Notes under the pieces: model-generated
Seen by the model: only the letters and a program-made list of their open reading frames with translations
What the model was told of the DNA's origin: nothing
The model's database searches: none
Shown: positions 17,289-26,298 of the stretch, piece by piece
How the letters are laid out: every line of letters starts with the position of its first letter
How positions within the stretch are numbered: position 1 is the first letter of the stretch
Assembly: GCA_001447805.1 (NCBI GenBank)
Contig: CP013099.1
Coordinates: forward strand, 434,001-498,000
DNA from: Candidatus Tenderia electrophaga
GTDB lineage: Bacteria; Pseudomonadota; Gammaproteobacteria; Tenderiales; Tenderiaceae
DNA: 64,000 nucleotides
Direction of reading: 5' to 3'
Translations under genes and position numbers: made by a program

Positions 17289-18308
17289 TTGAACGGACAA
17301 TCCACATCCTCCGATTTTCTCCTTGAACCCGTCGATAACCAGCGCTTGGCCAATCTGTGTGGCAAGTTCGATGAACACCTGCGTCAGATGGAACAGCGCT
17401 TGGGCGTGGAGATCAATAATCGCGGCAACCTGTTCCGCATCATCGGTGACGACAAAGCCCCGGTACAAGTGGCCGAGCACTGTATTCGTGAGCTGTATGC
17501 CACCACCGACAGCGACGTGGTCACCCCCGAAGGCGTGCATCTGATGCTGCAGCAGCAGGCCGGTGATATCGAGACGGACGCGCCGCCGGCCGAGGTCAAA
17601 GGCGTGGAGACGGCGGTGGTCAAGACCCCGCGCGCCGTGATCAAGGGACGTGGCACCAACCAGCTGCGTTATCTGCATAACGTGCGCAGTCACGACGTCA
17701 ATTTCGGCGTCGGCCCGGCGGGCACCGGTAAGACCTACCTGGCCGTGGCCTGCGCTATTGAGGCCCTGGAGCAGGAGCAGGTGCAGCGCATCATCCTCAC
17801 CCGACCCGCCGTGGAGGCCGGTGAGCGGCTCGGCTTTTTGCCCGGCGACCTGGCGCAAAAGATCGATCCCTATCTGCGCCCCTTGTACGACGCCCTGTAT
17901 GAAATGTTGGGCTTCGAGCGTGTCGCCAAGTTAATGGAGCGGCACGTCATCGAGATCGCACCGCTGGCCTATATGCGCGGCCGCACCCTCAACGACGCCT
18001 TCGTGATTTTGGACGAGGCGCAGAACACCACGCGCGAACAGATGAAGATGTTCCTTACCCGCATCGGCTTCAACTCCAAGGCCATCATCACCGGTGATGT
18101 CACCCAGGTGGACCTGCCGCGCGGTGTGCACTCCGGTCTGCGCCATGCAGTGGAGGTATTGGCCGGTGTCGACGACATCAGCTTCACCTTTTTCAAGGCC
18201 AAGGACGTGGTGCGCCATGCCCTGGTGCAGCGCATCGTGCAGGCCTATGACGCGCATGACCGTAAGCAGCCCGCTGACGGAAACCCAGAGAAAAAGAATG
18301 AACATTGA
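17289..18308 (+). CDS. ybeZ: PhoH-family ATPase (YbeZ)
   Basis: 339-residue cytoplasmic PhoH-like ATPase, a partner of the YbeY endoribonuclease in ribosome RNA metabolism. Walker A is GPAGTGKTYLA, Walker B is FVILDEAQN, and the family block VEAGERLGFLPGDL is intact. The only sensible start is TTG at 17289: an in-frame stop lies at 17262-17264, no ATG or GTG follows it before the conserved LEPVDNQRLANLCG, and the N-terminus then matches the family. The last 11 bases overlap the next gene, indicating translational coupling. Confidence 0.93.
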   Translation: MNGQSTSSDFLLEPVDNQRLANLCGKFDEHLRQMEQRLGVEINNRGNLFRIIGDDKAPVQVAEHCIRELYATTDSDVVTPEGVHLMLQQQAGDIETDAPPAEVKGVETAVVKTPRAVIKGRGTNQLRYLHNVRSHDVNFGVGPAGTGKTYLAVACAIEALEQEQVQRIILTRPAVEAGERLGFLPGDLAQKIDPYLRPLYDALYEMLGFERVAKLMERHVIEIAPLAYMRGRTLNDAFVILDEAQNTTREQMKMFLTRIGFNSKAIITGDVTQVDLPRGVHSGLRHAVEVLAGVDDISFTFFKAKDVVRHALVQRIVQAYDAHDRKQPADGNPEKKNEH

Positions 18309-18780
18309 CCTCGATGTTCAGTATGCCGTCAATGAAGACGACGGCGAGCCTCCCAGTCCGGGCTTGATCCGCAATTGGGTCGAGGCGGCGCTGCAGGGGC
18401 GCCGCGATGAGGCCGAGCTCACCGTGCGTATCGTCGCGCCGGATGAGATCCGTCGGCTCAATCGCGACTATCGGCACCAGGACAAGCCCACCAACGTGCT
18501 CTCCTTTCCCTTCGATCCACCCGACGGCATCGATCTGCCCTTGCTGGGTGATGTGGTGATCTGCGCCGCGGTGGTGGCGCGCGAGGCGCATGAGCAGGGC
18601 AAGAGCGAGCAGGCCCACTGGGCCCACATGGTAGTCCACGGCGTACTGCACCTGTTGGGCCATGATCATATCGAGGAAGGCGAAGCCGAGCTAATGGAAG
18701 CCCGGGAACTCGAAATATTGCAGGGCTTGGGCATTGCCAACCCCTATGCAGACACAGAGCCGCAGCAAGCGGCCGATTAA
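18298..18780 (+). CDS. ybeY: endoribonuclease YbeY (16S rRNA maturation)
   Basis: 160 residues. The zinc site HGVLHLLGHDH (H-x3-H-x5-H) is complete, and the preceding TNVLSFPFD and LGDVVIC blocks are those of YbeY. It acts in 16S rRNA 3'-end processing and quality control of 70S ribosomes. The ATG at 18298 lies inside the end of ybeZ, the usual coupled arrangement. The first residues (MNIDLDVQYAV) agree with family N-termini. Confidence 0.95.
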   Translation: MNIDLDVQYAVNEDDGEPPSPGLIRNWVEAALQGRRDEAELTVRIVAPDEIRRLNRDYRHQDKPTNVLSFPFDPPDGIDLPLLGDVVICAAVVAREAHEQGKSEQAHWAHMVVHGVLHLLGHDHIEEGEAELMEARELEILQGLGIANPYADTEPQQAAD

Positions 18781-18807
18781 ACACAGCTATCATTCACACA
18801 GGAAAAG

Positions 18808-19704
18808 ATGACAATGAACGAAGATCGATCGAGTAGCAGCCCGACCTCCCGCTCCTGGCTCGAACGCCTGGGGCAGGTGTTGTCGGGCGAGCCCAAAGAC
18901 CGTTTCGAGTTGATTGAATTATTGCGCGACGCGCAGCAACGCCAGCTGTTGGACATAGACGCCCTGGCCATGATGGAAGGCGTCATGCAGGTGTCGGAAA
19001 TGCAGGTGCGCGAGATCATGATCCCGCGTGCCCAGATGGTGGTGGTGCAGCAGGACATGGCCCTAGATGAGATCCTGCCGGTGATCACCGAGTCGGGCCA
19101 TTCGCGCTTCCCCGTCATCGGCGAAAACCGTGACCAGGTGGTCGGGCTGATCCTGGCCAAGGACCTGCTGCCCTATTTCATCGCCGAAAACGATGAAGAC
19201 TTTTCCGTGCGCGATGTGTTGCGTCCGGCGGTGTTCGTGCCGGAAAGCAAGCGCCTTAACGTGTTGCTCAAGGATTTTCGCGCCAATCGTAATCACATGG
19301 CCGTGGTGGTGGATGAGTTCGGCGGCGCCGCCGGTCTGGTGACGATCGAGGACGTGGTGGAACAGATCGTCGGCGAAATCGCCGATGAGCACGATATTGA
19401 AGAAGACATTCACATCAAGAGGCAGAATGACAATCGTTACATCATCAAGGCGCTCACGCCGATTGAGGATTTTAATCAATACTTCGGCGCCGAATTCAGC
19501 GATGAAGAGTTCGACACCATGGGTGGGTTGGTGATGCAGGCCTTCGGCCGCATGCCGGTGCGCGGCGAGATCGTCTCGATCGATCAATATCGCTTCAAGG
19601 TGTTGAGCGCCGACAGCCGGCGCATCTATTTATTGGAAGTGAATATCGTGTCTGAGCAGCAGCACGAAATACCGCAACCCATGGCGCAGGATCAAGGCGG
19701 CTGA
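18808..19704 (+). CDS. corC: HlyC/CorC-family CBS-domain protein
   Basis: 298 residues without membrane helices: an N-terminal segment (SWLERLGQVLSGEPKDR), two CBS domains (about 70-190, with VREIMIPRAQM at their start and FGGAAGLVTIEDVVEQIVGE) and the C-terminal CorC_HlyC domain (about 205-290). It is associated with magnesium/cobalt efflux and, through its position next to lnt and ybeY, with envelope and ribosome maintenance. It follows ybeY by 27 bp in the conserved cluster. Confidence 0.92.
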   Translation: MTMNEDRSSSSPTSRSWLERLGQVLSGEPKDRFELIELLRDAQQRQLLDIDALAMMEGVMQVSEMQVREIMIPRAQMVVVQQDMALDEILPVITESGHSRFPVIGENRDQVVGLILAKDLLPYFIAENDEDFSVRDVLRPAVFVPESKRLNVLLKDFRANRNHMAVVVDEFGGAAGLVTIEDVVEQIVGEIADEHDIEEDIHIKRQNDNRYIIKALTPIEDFNQYFGAEFSDEEFDTMGGLVMQAFGRMPVRGEIVSIDQYRFKVLSADSRRIYLLEVNIVSEQQHEIPQPMAQDQGG

Positions 19705-19812
19705 GTCAGTGCCGTGTACCATGGAAGGTGGGTTTAGTGTGTGGGTGTCGAGGTGTATCTGTCTGTCTCCGCTCTGCGCTGCGCGTGTCGTGGCTGAATT
19801 GTCGCTAGGCCA

Positions 19813-21351
19813 GTGCCTGTGAATCCACTTACGCGGGTGTTCATGCGTTTGACCCACGGCTGGCGCGGAGATCTGTTGGCCTTGGTGGCCGGCGTTGCGA
19901 CCCCGTTGGCCTTCGCGCCCATCGCTTGGTGGCCGCTGGCCGTCCTCACCACGGCCGTGTTGCTGGCGGTGTGGTTGTTTTCCGCGCCGCGCCGCGCCGC
20001 CTGGCGCGGCTTTCTCTACGGTCTCGGCCTGTTCAGCGTCGGTATCAGCTGGGTCTTTATCAGTATTCATTACCACGGTTATGTGGACCTGGGGCTGGCG
20101 CTGTTGCTGACCCTGTTGCTGATCGTGGTGATGGCTATGTTCCCCCTGTTGCTGGGGGCCTTATTGGGGCGTTTGTTTCCGCAGGGCTTCGAGACCCGCG
20201 CCACACGCTACAAACTGCTGCTGGTGTTCCCCGCCGCCTGGGCCTTGATGGAGTGGACGCGTGGCTGGTTCTTGACCGGTTTCCCCTGGCTCAGTCTGGG
20301 CTATAGTCAGACCGATTCGCCGCTGGCAGGCCTGGCGCCGCTGGTGGGGGTTTACGGCGTATCCTGGGCGGTGGTGTTCAGCGCCGCACTGCTGGTGGGA
20401 CTGTTGCTGGACAAGGCCGGGCGGATATTCTATAGCGCCATGCTGGTCCTGTTGTGGCTGGTGGCCGGCGTCCTCAATGACGTCGATTGGACCCGCCCCC
20501 ACGGTGCGCCGCTGGATGTGGCCCTGTTGCAGGGCAATATTCCCCAAGACCTGAAATGGCATCCGGACGTGCGCCGCCCGACCATCGAGCTCTATACCGA
20601 ATTGACACGCCAGCATTGGGACGCCGATCTGATCGTCTGGCCCGAGACGGCCCTGCCGGCGTTTTATTACGAAACCGAGAGCTTTCTGAACGATCTCGAG
20701 GCCGAAGCGCAACAGTATGATACGGATATGTTGATCGGCATGCTCACCCTTGATAAGGACAAGCGCCGGTACTTCAACACCATGATGAGCATCGGTACGC
20801 AGCGCGGCCAGTATCACAAAAATCATCTGGTGCCGTTTACCGAATACCTGCCGCTCAAATCCATCCTCGGCGGGCTGGTGTCCTTCATGCAGGTGCCCAT
20901 GTCCGACTTCAGCAAGGGCGGCGCCGATCAGGCGCCGCTCAAGGTGGCCGATCAATACGCCGGTATCTCCATCTGTTTTGAAGACGCCTTCGGCGAAGAG
21001 ATCATCAACGCCCTGCCCGAGGCGACCCTGCTGGTGAATGTCAGTAATGACGCCTGGTTCGATGATTCCTGGGCGCCGCCGCAACACCTGCAAATGGCGC
21101 GTATGCGGGCACTGGAAACCGGCCGACCCATGTTGCGTGCCACCAATACCGGCATCAGCGCCGTGATCGATGAAAAGGGCCGCATCATCGAGCGGGCGCC
21201 GCAGTTTCAAGTGGCCAGCATCAGCGCCACCATTCAGCCGCGTACAGGAATGACCGTATATGCCGTTACAGCTAACTGGCTGGTGGTTGTGGTGGCGCTA
21301 TTATTGATCGGTGTATCATTTTGGCGCTTGAGGCGGGCGCCCGTTGAATAG
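19813..21351 (+). CDS. lnt: apolipoprotein N-acyltransferase
   Basis: 512-residue inner-membrane enzyme adding the third acyl chain to lipoproteins. N-terminal helices (about 15-195) precede a periplasmic nitrilase-type domain (about 225-480) and a final helix (VTANWLVVVVALLLIGV). The catalytic triad is complete: Glu278 in WPETALPAF, Lys336 in YHKNHLVPF and Cys388 in ISICFEDA. GTG at 19813 is the longest plausible start; GTG 19819 and ATG 19843 are alternatives. A 108-bp gap separates it from corC. Confidence 0.95.
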   Translation: MPVNPLTRVFMRLTHGWRGDLLALVAGVATPLAFAPIAWWPLAVLTTAVLLAVWLFSAPRRAAWRGFLYGLGLFSVGISWVFISIHYHGYVDLGLALLLTLLLIVVMAMFPLLLGALLGRLFPQGFETRATRYKLLLVFPAAWALMEWTRGWFLTGFPWLSLGYSQTDSPLAGLAPLVGVYGVSWAVVFSAALLVGLLLDKAGRIFYSAMLVLLWLVAGVLNDVDWTRPHGAPLDVALLQGNIPQDLKWHPDVRRPTIELYTELTRQHWDADLIVWPETALPAFYYETESFLNDLEAEAQQYDTDMLIGMLTLDKDKRRYFNTMMSIGTQRGQYHKNHLVPFTEYLPLKSILGGLVSFMQVPMSDFSKGGADQAPLKVADQYAGISICFEDAFGEEIINALPEATLLVNVSNDAWFDDSWAPPQHLQMARMRALETGRPMLRATNTGISAVIDEKGRIIERAPQFQVASISATIQPRTGMTVYAVTANWLVVVVALLLIGVSFWRLRRAPVE

Positions 21352-21400
21352 ATAACGGGGTGCTTGATGGGTATGTGGAGCGACAAGCGGAAAATAGGGT

Positions 21401-21805
21401 ATGGCCAAAACGATCAAAATCACCCCGGAAAATAAGTGCAGTTTCTGCAAGGGTTCTATCTGTTGCACCTATGTCACGCAACAGATCGACACGCCGCGCT
21501 CCATGAAGGATTTCGATTTTATCCTGTGGCAGCTGTCGCATCGCGATGTGCAGGTCTACAAGGACGAAGATGGCTGGTTTCTGTTGTTCAATCAGCCCTG
21601 CCGCCATCTTCTGCCGGGGGGCGGTTGCGGCATCTACGAGCGGCGCCCACGCATCTGTCGTGAATATGACAATGACTTTTGCGAATACGATGTGCCGGCC
21701 CAGGAGGGCTTCGAGTTGTTCTTCGAGGATGACGCGGCCTTGGACAAGTACTGCCGCAAGCGTTTCAAGAAGTGGGACAAACGCTTCAAGAAATGGGGGG
21801 TCTAG
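21401..21805 (+). CDS. YkgJ-type cysteine-cluster protein
   Basis: 134 residues. CSFCKGSICC near the N-terminus, then PCRHL, GGGCGIYERRPRICREY and a late CRKRF give the cysteine spacing of the YkgJ/CxxCxxCC family, thought to bind zinc or an iron-sulfur cluster. The C-terminus is strongly basic (KRFKKWDKRFKKWGV). It sits between lnt and ppk1, 72 bp before the ppk1 ATG. Biochemical role unknown in the family. Confidence 0.85.
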   Translation: MAKTIKITPENKCSFCKGSICCTYVTQQIDTPRSMKDFDFILWQLSHRDVQVYKDEDGWFLLFNQPCRHLLPGGGCGIYERRPRICREYDNDFCEYDVPAQEGFELFFEDDAALDKYCRKRFKKWDKRFKKWGV

Positions 21806-21814
21806 CGCCGGCGC

Positions 21815-21849
21815 TTGTCATAATTCTTCGGCCTTCACTGTGCTAAGAT
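21815..21849 (+). promoter_or_regulatory. Pho-box-like promoter of ppk1
   Basis: TTGTCATAATTCT at 21815-21827 matches the first and central part of the PhoB box consensus. The -10-like TAAGAT is at 21844-21849, 11 nt after an 18-bp box ending at 21832. The chad-parA-ppx promoter has the same 11-base core and the same 11-nt spacing. The second half-repeat is poor here. Confidence 0.45.
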
Positions 21850-21877
21850 CGAGACATTGCCAGGCCATAGCGTCACC

Positions 21878-23950
21878 ATGGAAGAAATCGATCTTAAGCA
21901 ACCCGAGTTTTATATCAACCGCGAGCTGAGCCTGCTCGAATTCAACCGTCGCGTACTGGAACAGGCCAAGGACGAGCGTGTGCCCTTGCTGGAGCGCGTG
22001 CGTTTTCTGTGTATCTCCAGCACCAATCTGGATGAGTTTTTCGAGGTGCGCGTCGCCGGGCTGAAGCAAAAGGCCGGGCTGGGCGCTGTGGAGAGCGGGC
22101 CGGACAACATGTCGGCGCCCGAGGTGCTGAAAGAGGTCAACCTGCGCGCCCACGATCTGGTCGATGAGCAGTACCGCGTCCTCAACGACATCATGTTTCC
22201 GCTGTTGGAACAGCAGGGCATTCGCTTCATCCGGCGCGATGATTGGAATACCTCGCAAAAGCGTTGGCTGCGCAGGTTCTTTAACGATTCACTGCACCCG
22301 GTGTTGAGCCCCATGGGGCTGGACCCGGCCCATCCCTTTCCGCGCATCCTCAATAAGAGCCTCAACTTTATCGTCGCACTCACCGGCAAGGACGCCTTCG
22401 GCCGCAACAGCGGCCTGGCGGTGATCTCGGCGCCGCGCTCCCTGCCGCGGGTGATCCAGTTGCCTGCCGACGAGACCGACAGCGGGCCCTACGATTTCGT
22501 GTTTCTCTCCTCGGTAATGCACGCCTTCGCCGACGTGCTGTTCCACGGCATGAAGGTGGAGGGCCTGTATCAGTTCCGCGTCACGCGCAACAGCGAGCTG
22601 TTCGTTGACGAAGAGGAAATCGACGACCTGTTGCGCGCCGTTGAGGGCGAGCTGCTGACGCGCAACTACGGTGACCTGGTGCGCCTGGAGGTGGCCCACA
22701 ACTGTCCCCAGGAACTGGTCAAGTTTCTCGAGGACCAGTTCGTGTTGGCGGATACTGACGTCTATCAAGTCAATGGCCCGGTCAATCTCAACCGGCTGGC
22801 CGAGGTCTGCGATCTGGTCGACCGCCCCGATCTAAAGTATCCCTCGTTCACGCCGCGCCTGCCGCAGCAGCTGGCCAGCAAGGACGTCTTCAAGGCCCTG
22901 GTCAAGCGCGATGTCTTGCTGCATCTGCCGTTTGAATCCTTTCTGCCGGTGATCGATTTTCTGCGCCAGGCGGCGGAGGATGCGCATGTGCTGGCCATTA
23001 AGCAGACCCTGTATCGCACCGGGCCGCAGTCGGCCGTGGTCGACGCCCTGGTGGCCGCCGCCCACGCCGGCAAGGAAGTGACGGTGGTCATCGAGCTGAT
23101 GGCCCGTTTCGACGAAGAGGCCAATGTCGCCCTGGCCGCGCGCCTGCAGCGTGCCGGCGCCCACGTGGTCTACGGCGTAGTGGGGTACAAGACGCATGCC
23201 AAGATGATCCTGGTGGTGCGCCGTGAAGGCAAGCGCCTGCGTCACTACGTGCATCTGGGCACGGGTAATTATCATCCACGCACCGCGCGTATTTATACCG
23301 ATTACGGTTTAATGACCTGCAACAAGGCTATCGGTCAGGATGTGCAAAAGGTCTTCAACCAGCTCACCAGCCTGGGCAAAGTGGCCAAGCTCAACCGACT
23401 GTTGCATTCACCCTTCACCATGCACCAGGCCATGTTGGATAAGATCGAGCGCGAGATCGTTCACGCCGGCGCAGGCGGGGGCGGGCGCATTATCGTCAAG
23501 GTCAACGCCGTGATCGATCCGCAATTGATCCAGGCCTTGTACCGCGCCTCGCAGGTAGGGGTGGAGATCGATTTGATCGTGCGCGGCATGTGCCGTTTGC
23601 GCCCCGGTATTCCCGGCGTTTCGGACAACATTCGGGTGCGCTCGGTGATCGGCCGCTTTCTGGAGCACACGCGGGTATTCTATTTCGCCAACGGCGGTGA
23701 AGAGGAAGTGTATGCCTCCAGCGCCGATTGGATGGAGCGCAACATGTTTCGCCGCGTGGAGGTCTGCTTCCCCATCGAGAACAAGACGCTGCGCGAGCGC
23801 GTCAAGCAAGACCTGGCCTGGTACCTGAAGGATAATACCCAGGCCTGGATGCTCAGCGCCGACGGCAGTTACGCCCTGCCGCAGATGGACGAGGGGGAAG
23901 AACCCTTCTCGGCCCAGCAGGCCCTGCTCAATGAATTGGCGGAGAGTTAA
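21878..23950 (+). CDS. ppk1: polyphosphate kinase 1
   Basis: 690 residues, the usual length. It polymerises the ATP gamma-phosphate into polyphosphate, reversibly, at the membrane or granule. N-terminal FYINRELSLLEFNRRVLEQA and CISSTNLDEFFEVRVA are family signatures. The autophosphorylated histidine is in GYKTHAKMILVVRR (about residue 440) and the second active-site histidine in GRFLEHTRVFYF. I chose the ATG at 21878; an open frame from a TTG 21 bases upstream gives an unusual N-terminus. It is convergent with ppx, 7 bp apart, unlike the ppk-ppx operon of E. coli. Confidence 0.96.
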   Translation: MEEIDLKQPEFYINRELSLLEFNRRVLEQAKDERVPLLERVRFLCISSTNLDEFFEVRVAGLKQKAGLGAVESGPDNMSAPEVLKEVNLRAHDLVDEQYRVLNDIMFPLLEQQGIRFIRRDDWNTSQKRWLRRFFNDSLHPVLSPMGLDPAHPFPRILNKSLNFIVALTGKDAFGRNSGLAVISAPRSLPRVIQLPADETDSGPYDFVFLSSVMHAFADVLFHGMKVEGLYQFRVTRNSELFVDEEEIDDLLRAVEGELLTRNYGDLVRLEVAHNCPQELVKFLEDQFVLADTDVYQVNGPVNLNRLAEVCDLVDRPDLKYPSFTPRLPQQLASKDVFKALVKRDVLLHLPFESFLPVIDFLRQAAEDAHVLAIKQTLYRTGPQSAVVDALVAAAHAGKEVTVVIELMARFDEEANVALAARLQRAGAHVVYGVVGYKTHAKMILVVRREGKRLRHYVHLGTGNYHPRTARIYTDYGLMTCNKAIGQDVQKVFNQLTSLGKVAKLNRLLHSPFTMHQAMLDKIEREIVHAGAGGGGRIIVKVNAVIDPQLIQALYRASQVGVEIDLIVRGMCRLRPGIPGVSDNIRVRSVIGRFLEHTRVFYFANGGEEEVYASSADWMERNMFRRVEVCFPIENKTLRERVKQDLAWYLKDNTQAWMLSADGSYALPQMDEGEEPFSAQQALLNELAES

Positions 23951-23957
23951 GAAGCGC

Positions 23958-25478
23958 TTAGCTTTGGGCTTCCTGGCACAGGCGTAGTTCAAATCCCGCA
24001 TTGGCCAGGAAGCACTTTTCCTGTTCCAGGTCCGCCTGGGTGAGGGGGTGTTGTTGCAGCCAGGTGTCGTCCAGGCACAGTTCAAGGCTGGTTTTGTTGC
24101 TGAGTTTCAGCGTGAACGCGGGCAGAGGGGTGTCGCTGCGGCCGCGATGCAGGATCACCGCCAGACGTAAAATCACCGACAATCGTTTGACCGGTTTGCT
24201 GATGCGCTTGGGGAGTTCCTTGTAGAGTTTGAGTGGCGGTTTGCGCCGTTGGCTGCGCACGATGGCGGCGAGAAAGCGCTGCTCCTGTTGGGAAAATCCT
24301 GCCAGGTCGGAGTGTTCAATAATGTAGGCGGCGTGATGGTGATGACGGTTGTGGGCGATATCCAGGCCGATTTCGTGTAACTCCGCGGCCCAGCCCAGCC
24401 ACTGTTCGGCCTCTTGGTAATCCAGCCCCCACTCGAGCGTCACCTGCTGCAGGGCATCGAGGGCGGTTTGTTTAACTCGCTGCGCCTGCCCGGCGTCGGC
24501 ATGGTAGCGCTGCGCCAGATGGGCGATGCTGGAGTCGCGCACGTCCTGGTCTTGCAAACGACCGATGAGGTCGTGCAGCAGGCCCTCGCGCAGGGCGCGG
24601 TCCGAGACCTCCATCTCCTTGATGTCCAAGGCCTCGAAGGTGGCCAGCAGGACGATGGCGCCGCCGATAAACACGGGCGCGCGCTCATCGGCCAGCCCGT
24701 CCAGTTTAATCTTGTCGACACTGTCGAAGCTGCCCAGTTTCTCGATCAGTTTTTTCAGGCCGTCCAGGGTGATGGTGTCGCCGCTCCAGCCGGCGGCGCC
24801 GAGCACCTTGCTCACTGAGCGGATGGTGCCGGAGGCGCCGATGGCCTGATCCCAGCCCACTTTCAAAAAACCGCTGACATGCGGTTCCAACTCGGTGAGG
24901 GCGAAGATGCGCGCCCTGTCGATGCGCTTGGGTGTGATGCCGCCGTCGGGGAAGAAATTGCGGCTGACAGTGACACAGCCCATTTCCATGCTTTCCATGT
25001 ACACCGGGCCCCTGTCGTCGCCGATGATGAGTTCGGTGCTGCCGCCGCCGATGTCCATCACCAGGCGGCGTTGACCCGTCACCGCCAGGCTGTGGGCGAC
25101 GCCGCGATAGATCAGGCGCGCCTCTTCCACCCCGGAGATGATGTCGATGGGATGGCCCAAGGCCTCTTCCGCTCGCGCCAGGAAGGTGTATGAGTTGTTG
25201 GCGTTACGCAGGGTGTTGGTGCCCACGGCGCGCACGCTGCCGGGCGGGAAGTCGGCCAGGCGTTGGCCGAATTTACGCAGGCACTCCAGTGCCTGCTCCT
25301 GGGTCGCCGCATCGATGTTGTTGTCGGCATCGATGCCGCTGGCCAGGCGGATGGCATCGCGGATACGGTCGATCACCGCGACCTGGCCGTCCTGGATGCG
25401 CGCCACGATCATGTGAAAACTGTTGGAGCCAAGGTCGATGGCGGCGGCGGTGTCGGGAGTCGCTCTTGATCTGGGCAC
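23958..25478 (-). CDS. ppx: exopolyphosphatase (Ppx/GppA family)
   Basis: 506 residues. The actin-like ATPase fold motifs AAAIDLGSNSFHM and VMDIGGGSTELI are complete, and a C-terminal HD-like helical domain (about 315-500, with AAELHEIGLDIAHNRHHHH) is of the Ppx type. It hydrolyses polyP from the ends and may also act on pppGpp. The frame extends to 25664 but would overlap parA by over 100 bp with unlike sequence. The GTG at 25478 leaves about 15 residues before DLGSNS, as in E. coli Ppx. Last gene of the chad-parA-ppx operon. Confidence 0.93.
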   Translation of the reverse strand: MPRSRATPDTAAAIDLGSNSFHMIVARIQDGQVAVIDRIRDAIRLASGIDADNNIDAATQEQALECLRKFGQRLADFPPGSVRAVGTNTLRNANNSYTFLARAEEALGHPIDIISGVEEARLIYRGVAHSLAVTGQRRLVMDIGGGSTELIIGDDRGPVYMESMEMGCVTVSRNFFPDGGITPKRIDRARIFALTELEPHVSGFLKVGWDQAIGASGTIRSVSKVLGAAGWSGDTITLDGLKKLIEKLGSFDSVDKIKLDGLADERAPVFIGGAIVLLATFEALDIKEMEVSDRALREGLLHDLIGRLQDQDVRDSSIAHLAQRYHADAGQAQRVKQTALDALQQVTLEWGLDYQEAEQWLGWAAELHEIGLDIAHNRHHHHAAYIIEHSDLAGFSQQEQRFLAAIVRSQRRKPPLKLYKELPKRISKPVKRLSVILRLAVILHRGRSDTPLPAFTLKLSNKTSLELCLDDTWLQQHPLTQADLEQEKCFLANAGFELRLCQEAQS

Positions 25479-25557
25479 GGTAGGCGTCGCGTCGCTGTGA
25501 TTATGTTGCTGGCAGTGTACCGGCTTTTCTGTGTTCAGGTAAACACAGCGCCAACGC

Positions 25558-26298
25558 CTAAAAAATGATGCGGTTAAGCTCCTGCCACAGGGCGCCATAG
25601 GCCTGGGCGGCGCGACTGGCCGGGGCGATGCAGGCGGGTTGGCGCGCCACGCCCATGCGTTCAATCTCGCTGATGTAGGGGATGCGCGCGCTCAGGAACA
25701 GGGTCAGTGTCTGCGGCGGTTGTTCGATGATCAGGCGATGCATCTGGCGGCGCCTGTCGACCATGGAGAAAAAGGGGTGCAGGCGGTCCGTGGGCAGGTC
25801 TTCATTGCGGAAATGGTCATAGATCTGTTTCAGCGTGCGCAGCGACAGGGTGGTGGGGATGGTCGGGATAAGCAACATGTCGGCGGCGCGAAAAATATTT
25901 TCCGACACCAGCGAGATGCTCGGTGCGCAGTCGATGAACACCAGATCGTAGTCGTCACTCAGGGCTTGCAGCAGCTTGGCGATGCGGCGGGTCGGGTGCT
26001 TGCGCGCTTCCAGTATCAGATCCAGGTTGCGACTGGAGAAATCCGCCGGCAGCAGATCGAGCATGGCATAGTCGGTGCCTTTAATATGGTCGTCCAGGTC
26101 GCCCTTGGGTTTGACAAGGCGATCCACGCCGCCCTTGACCTTGGCCTTGATGCGAAAATAATAACTGGCCGCTGCCTGCGGATCCATGTCCCACAGCAGG
26201 GTGCGGTAGCCGCTGCGGGCGCTGAGGTAGGCCAGGTTGACGGCGCTGGCGGTCTTGCCCACGCCGCCCTTGATATTGTAGAGGGCGATGGTCTTCAT
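25558..26298 (-). CDS. ParA-family partition ATPase of the polyphosphate operon
   Basis: 246 residues. The deviant Walker A box KGGVGKTASAVN with its signature lysine, the switch DMDPQAAASYYF and Walker B-like LVFIDCAPS identify a ParA/MinD ATPase of the short chromosomal or cargo-positioning type. No ParB, HTH or parS sequence is nearby. Instead its start overlaps the CHAD gene by 4 bp and ppx follows 79 bp later, which suggests positioning of polyP-associated cargo over the nucleoid (inference). The C-terminal half is less conserved. Confidence 0.88.
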   Translation of the reverse strand: MKTIALYNIKGGVGKTASAVNLAYLSARSGYRTLLWDMDPQAAASYYFRIKAKVKGGVDRLVKPKGDLDDHIKGTDYAMLDLLPADFSSRNLDLILEARKHPTRRIAKLLQALSDDYDLVFIDCAPSISLVSENIFRAADMLLIPTIPTTLSLRTLKQIYDHFRNEDLPTDRLHPFFSMVDRRRQMHRLIIEQPPQTLTLFLSARIPYISEIERMGVARQPACIAPASRAAQAYGALWQELNRIIF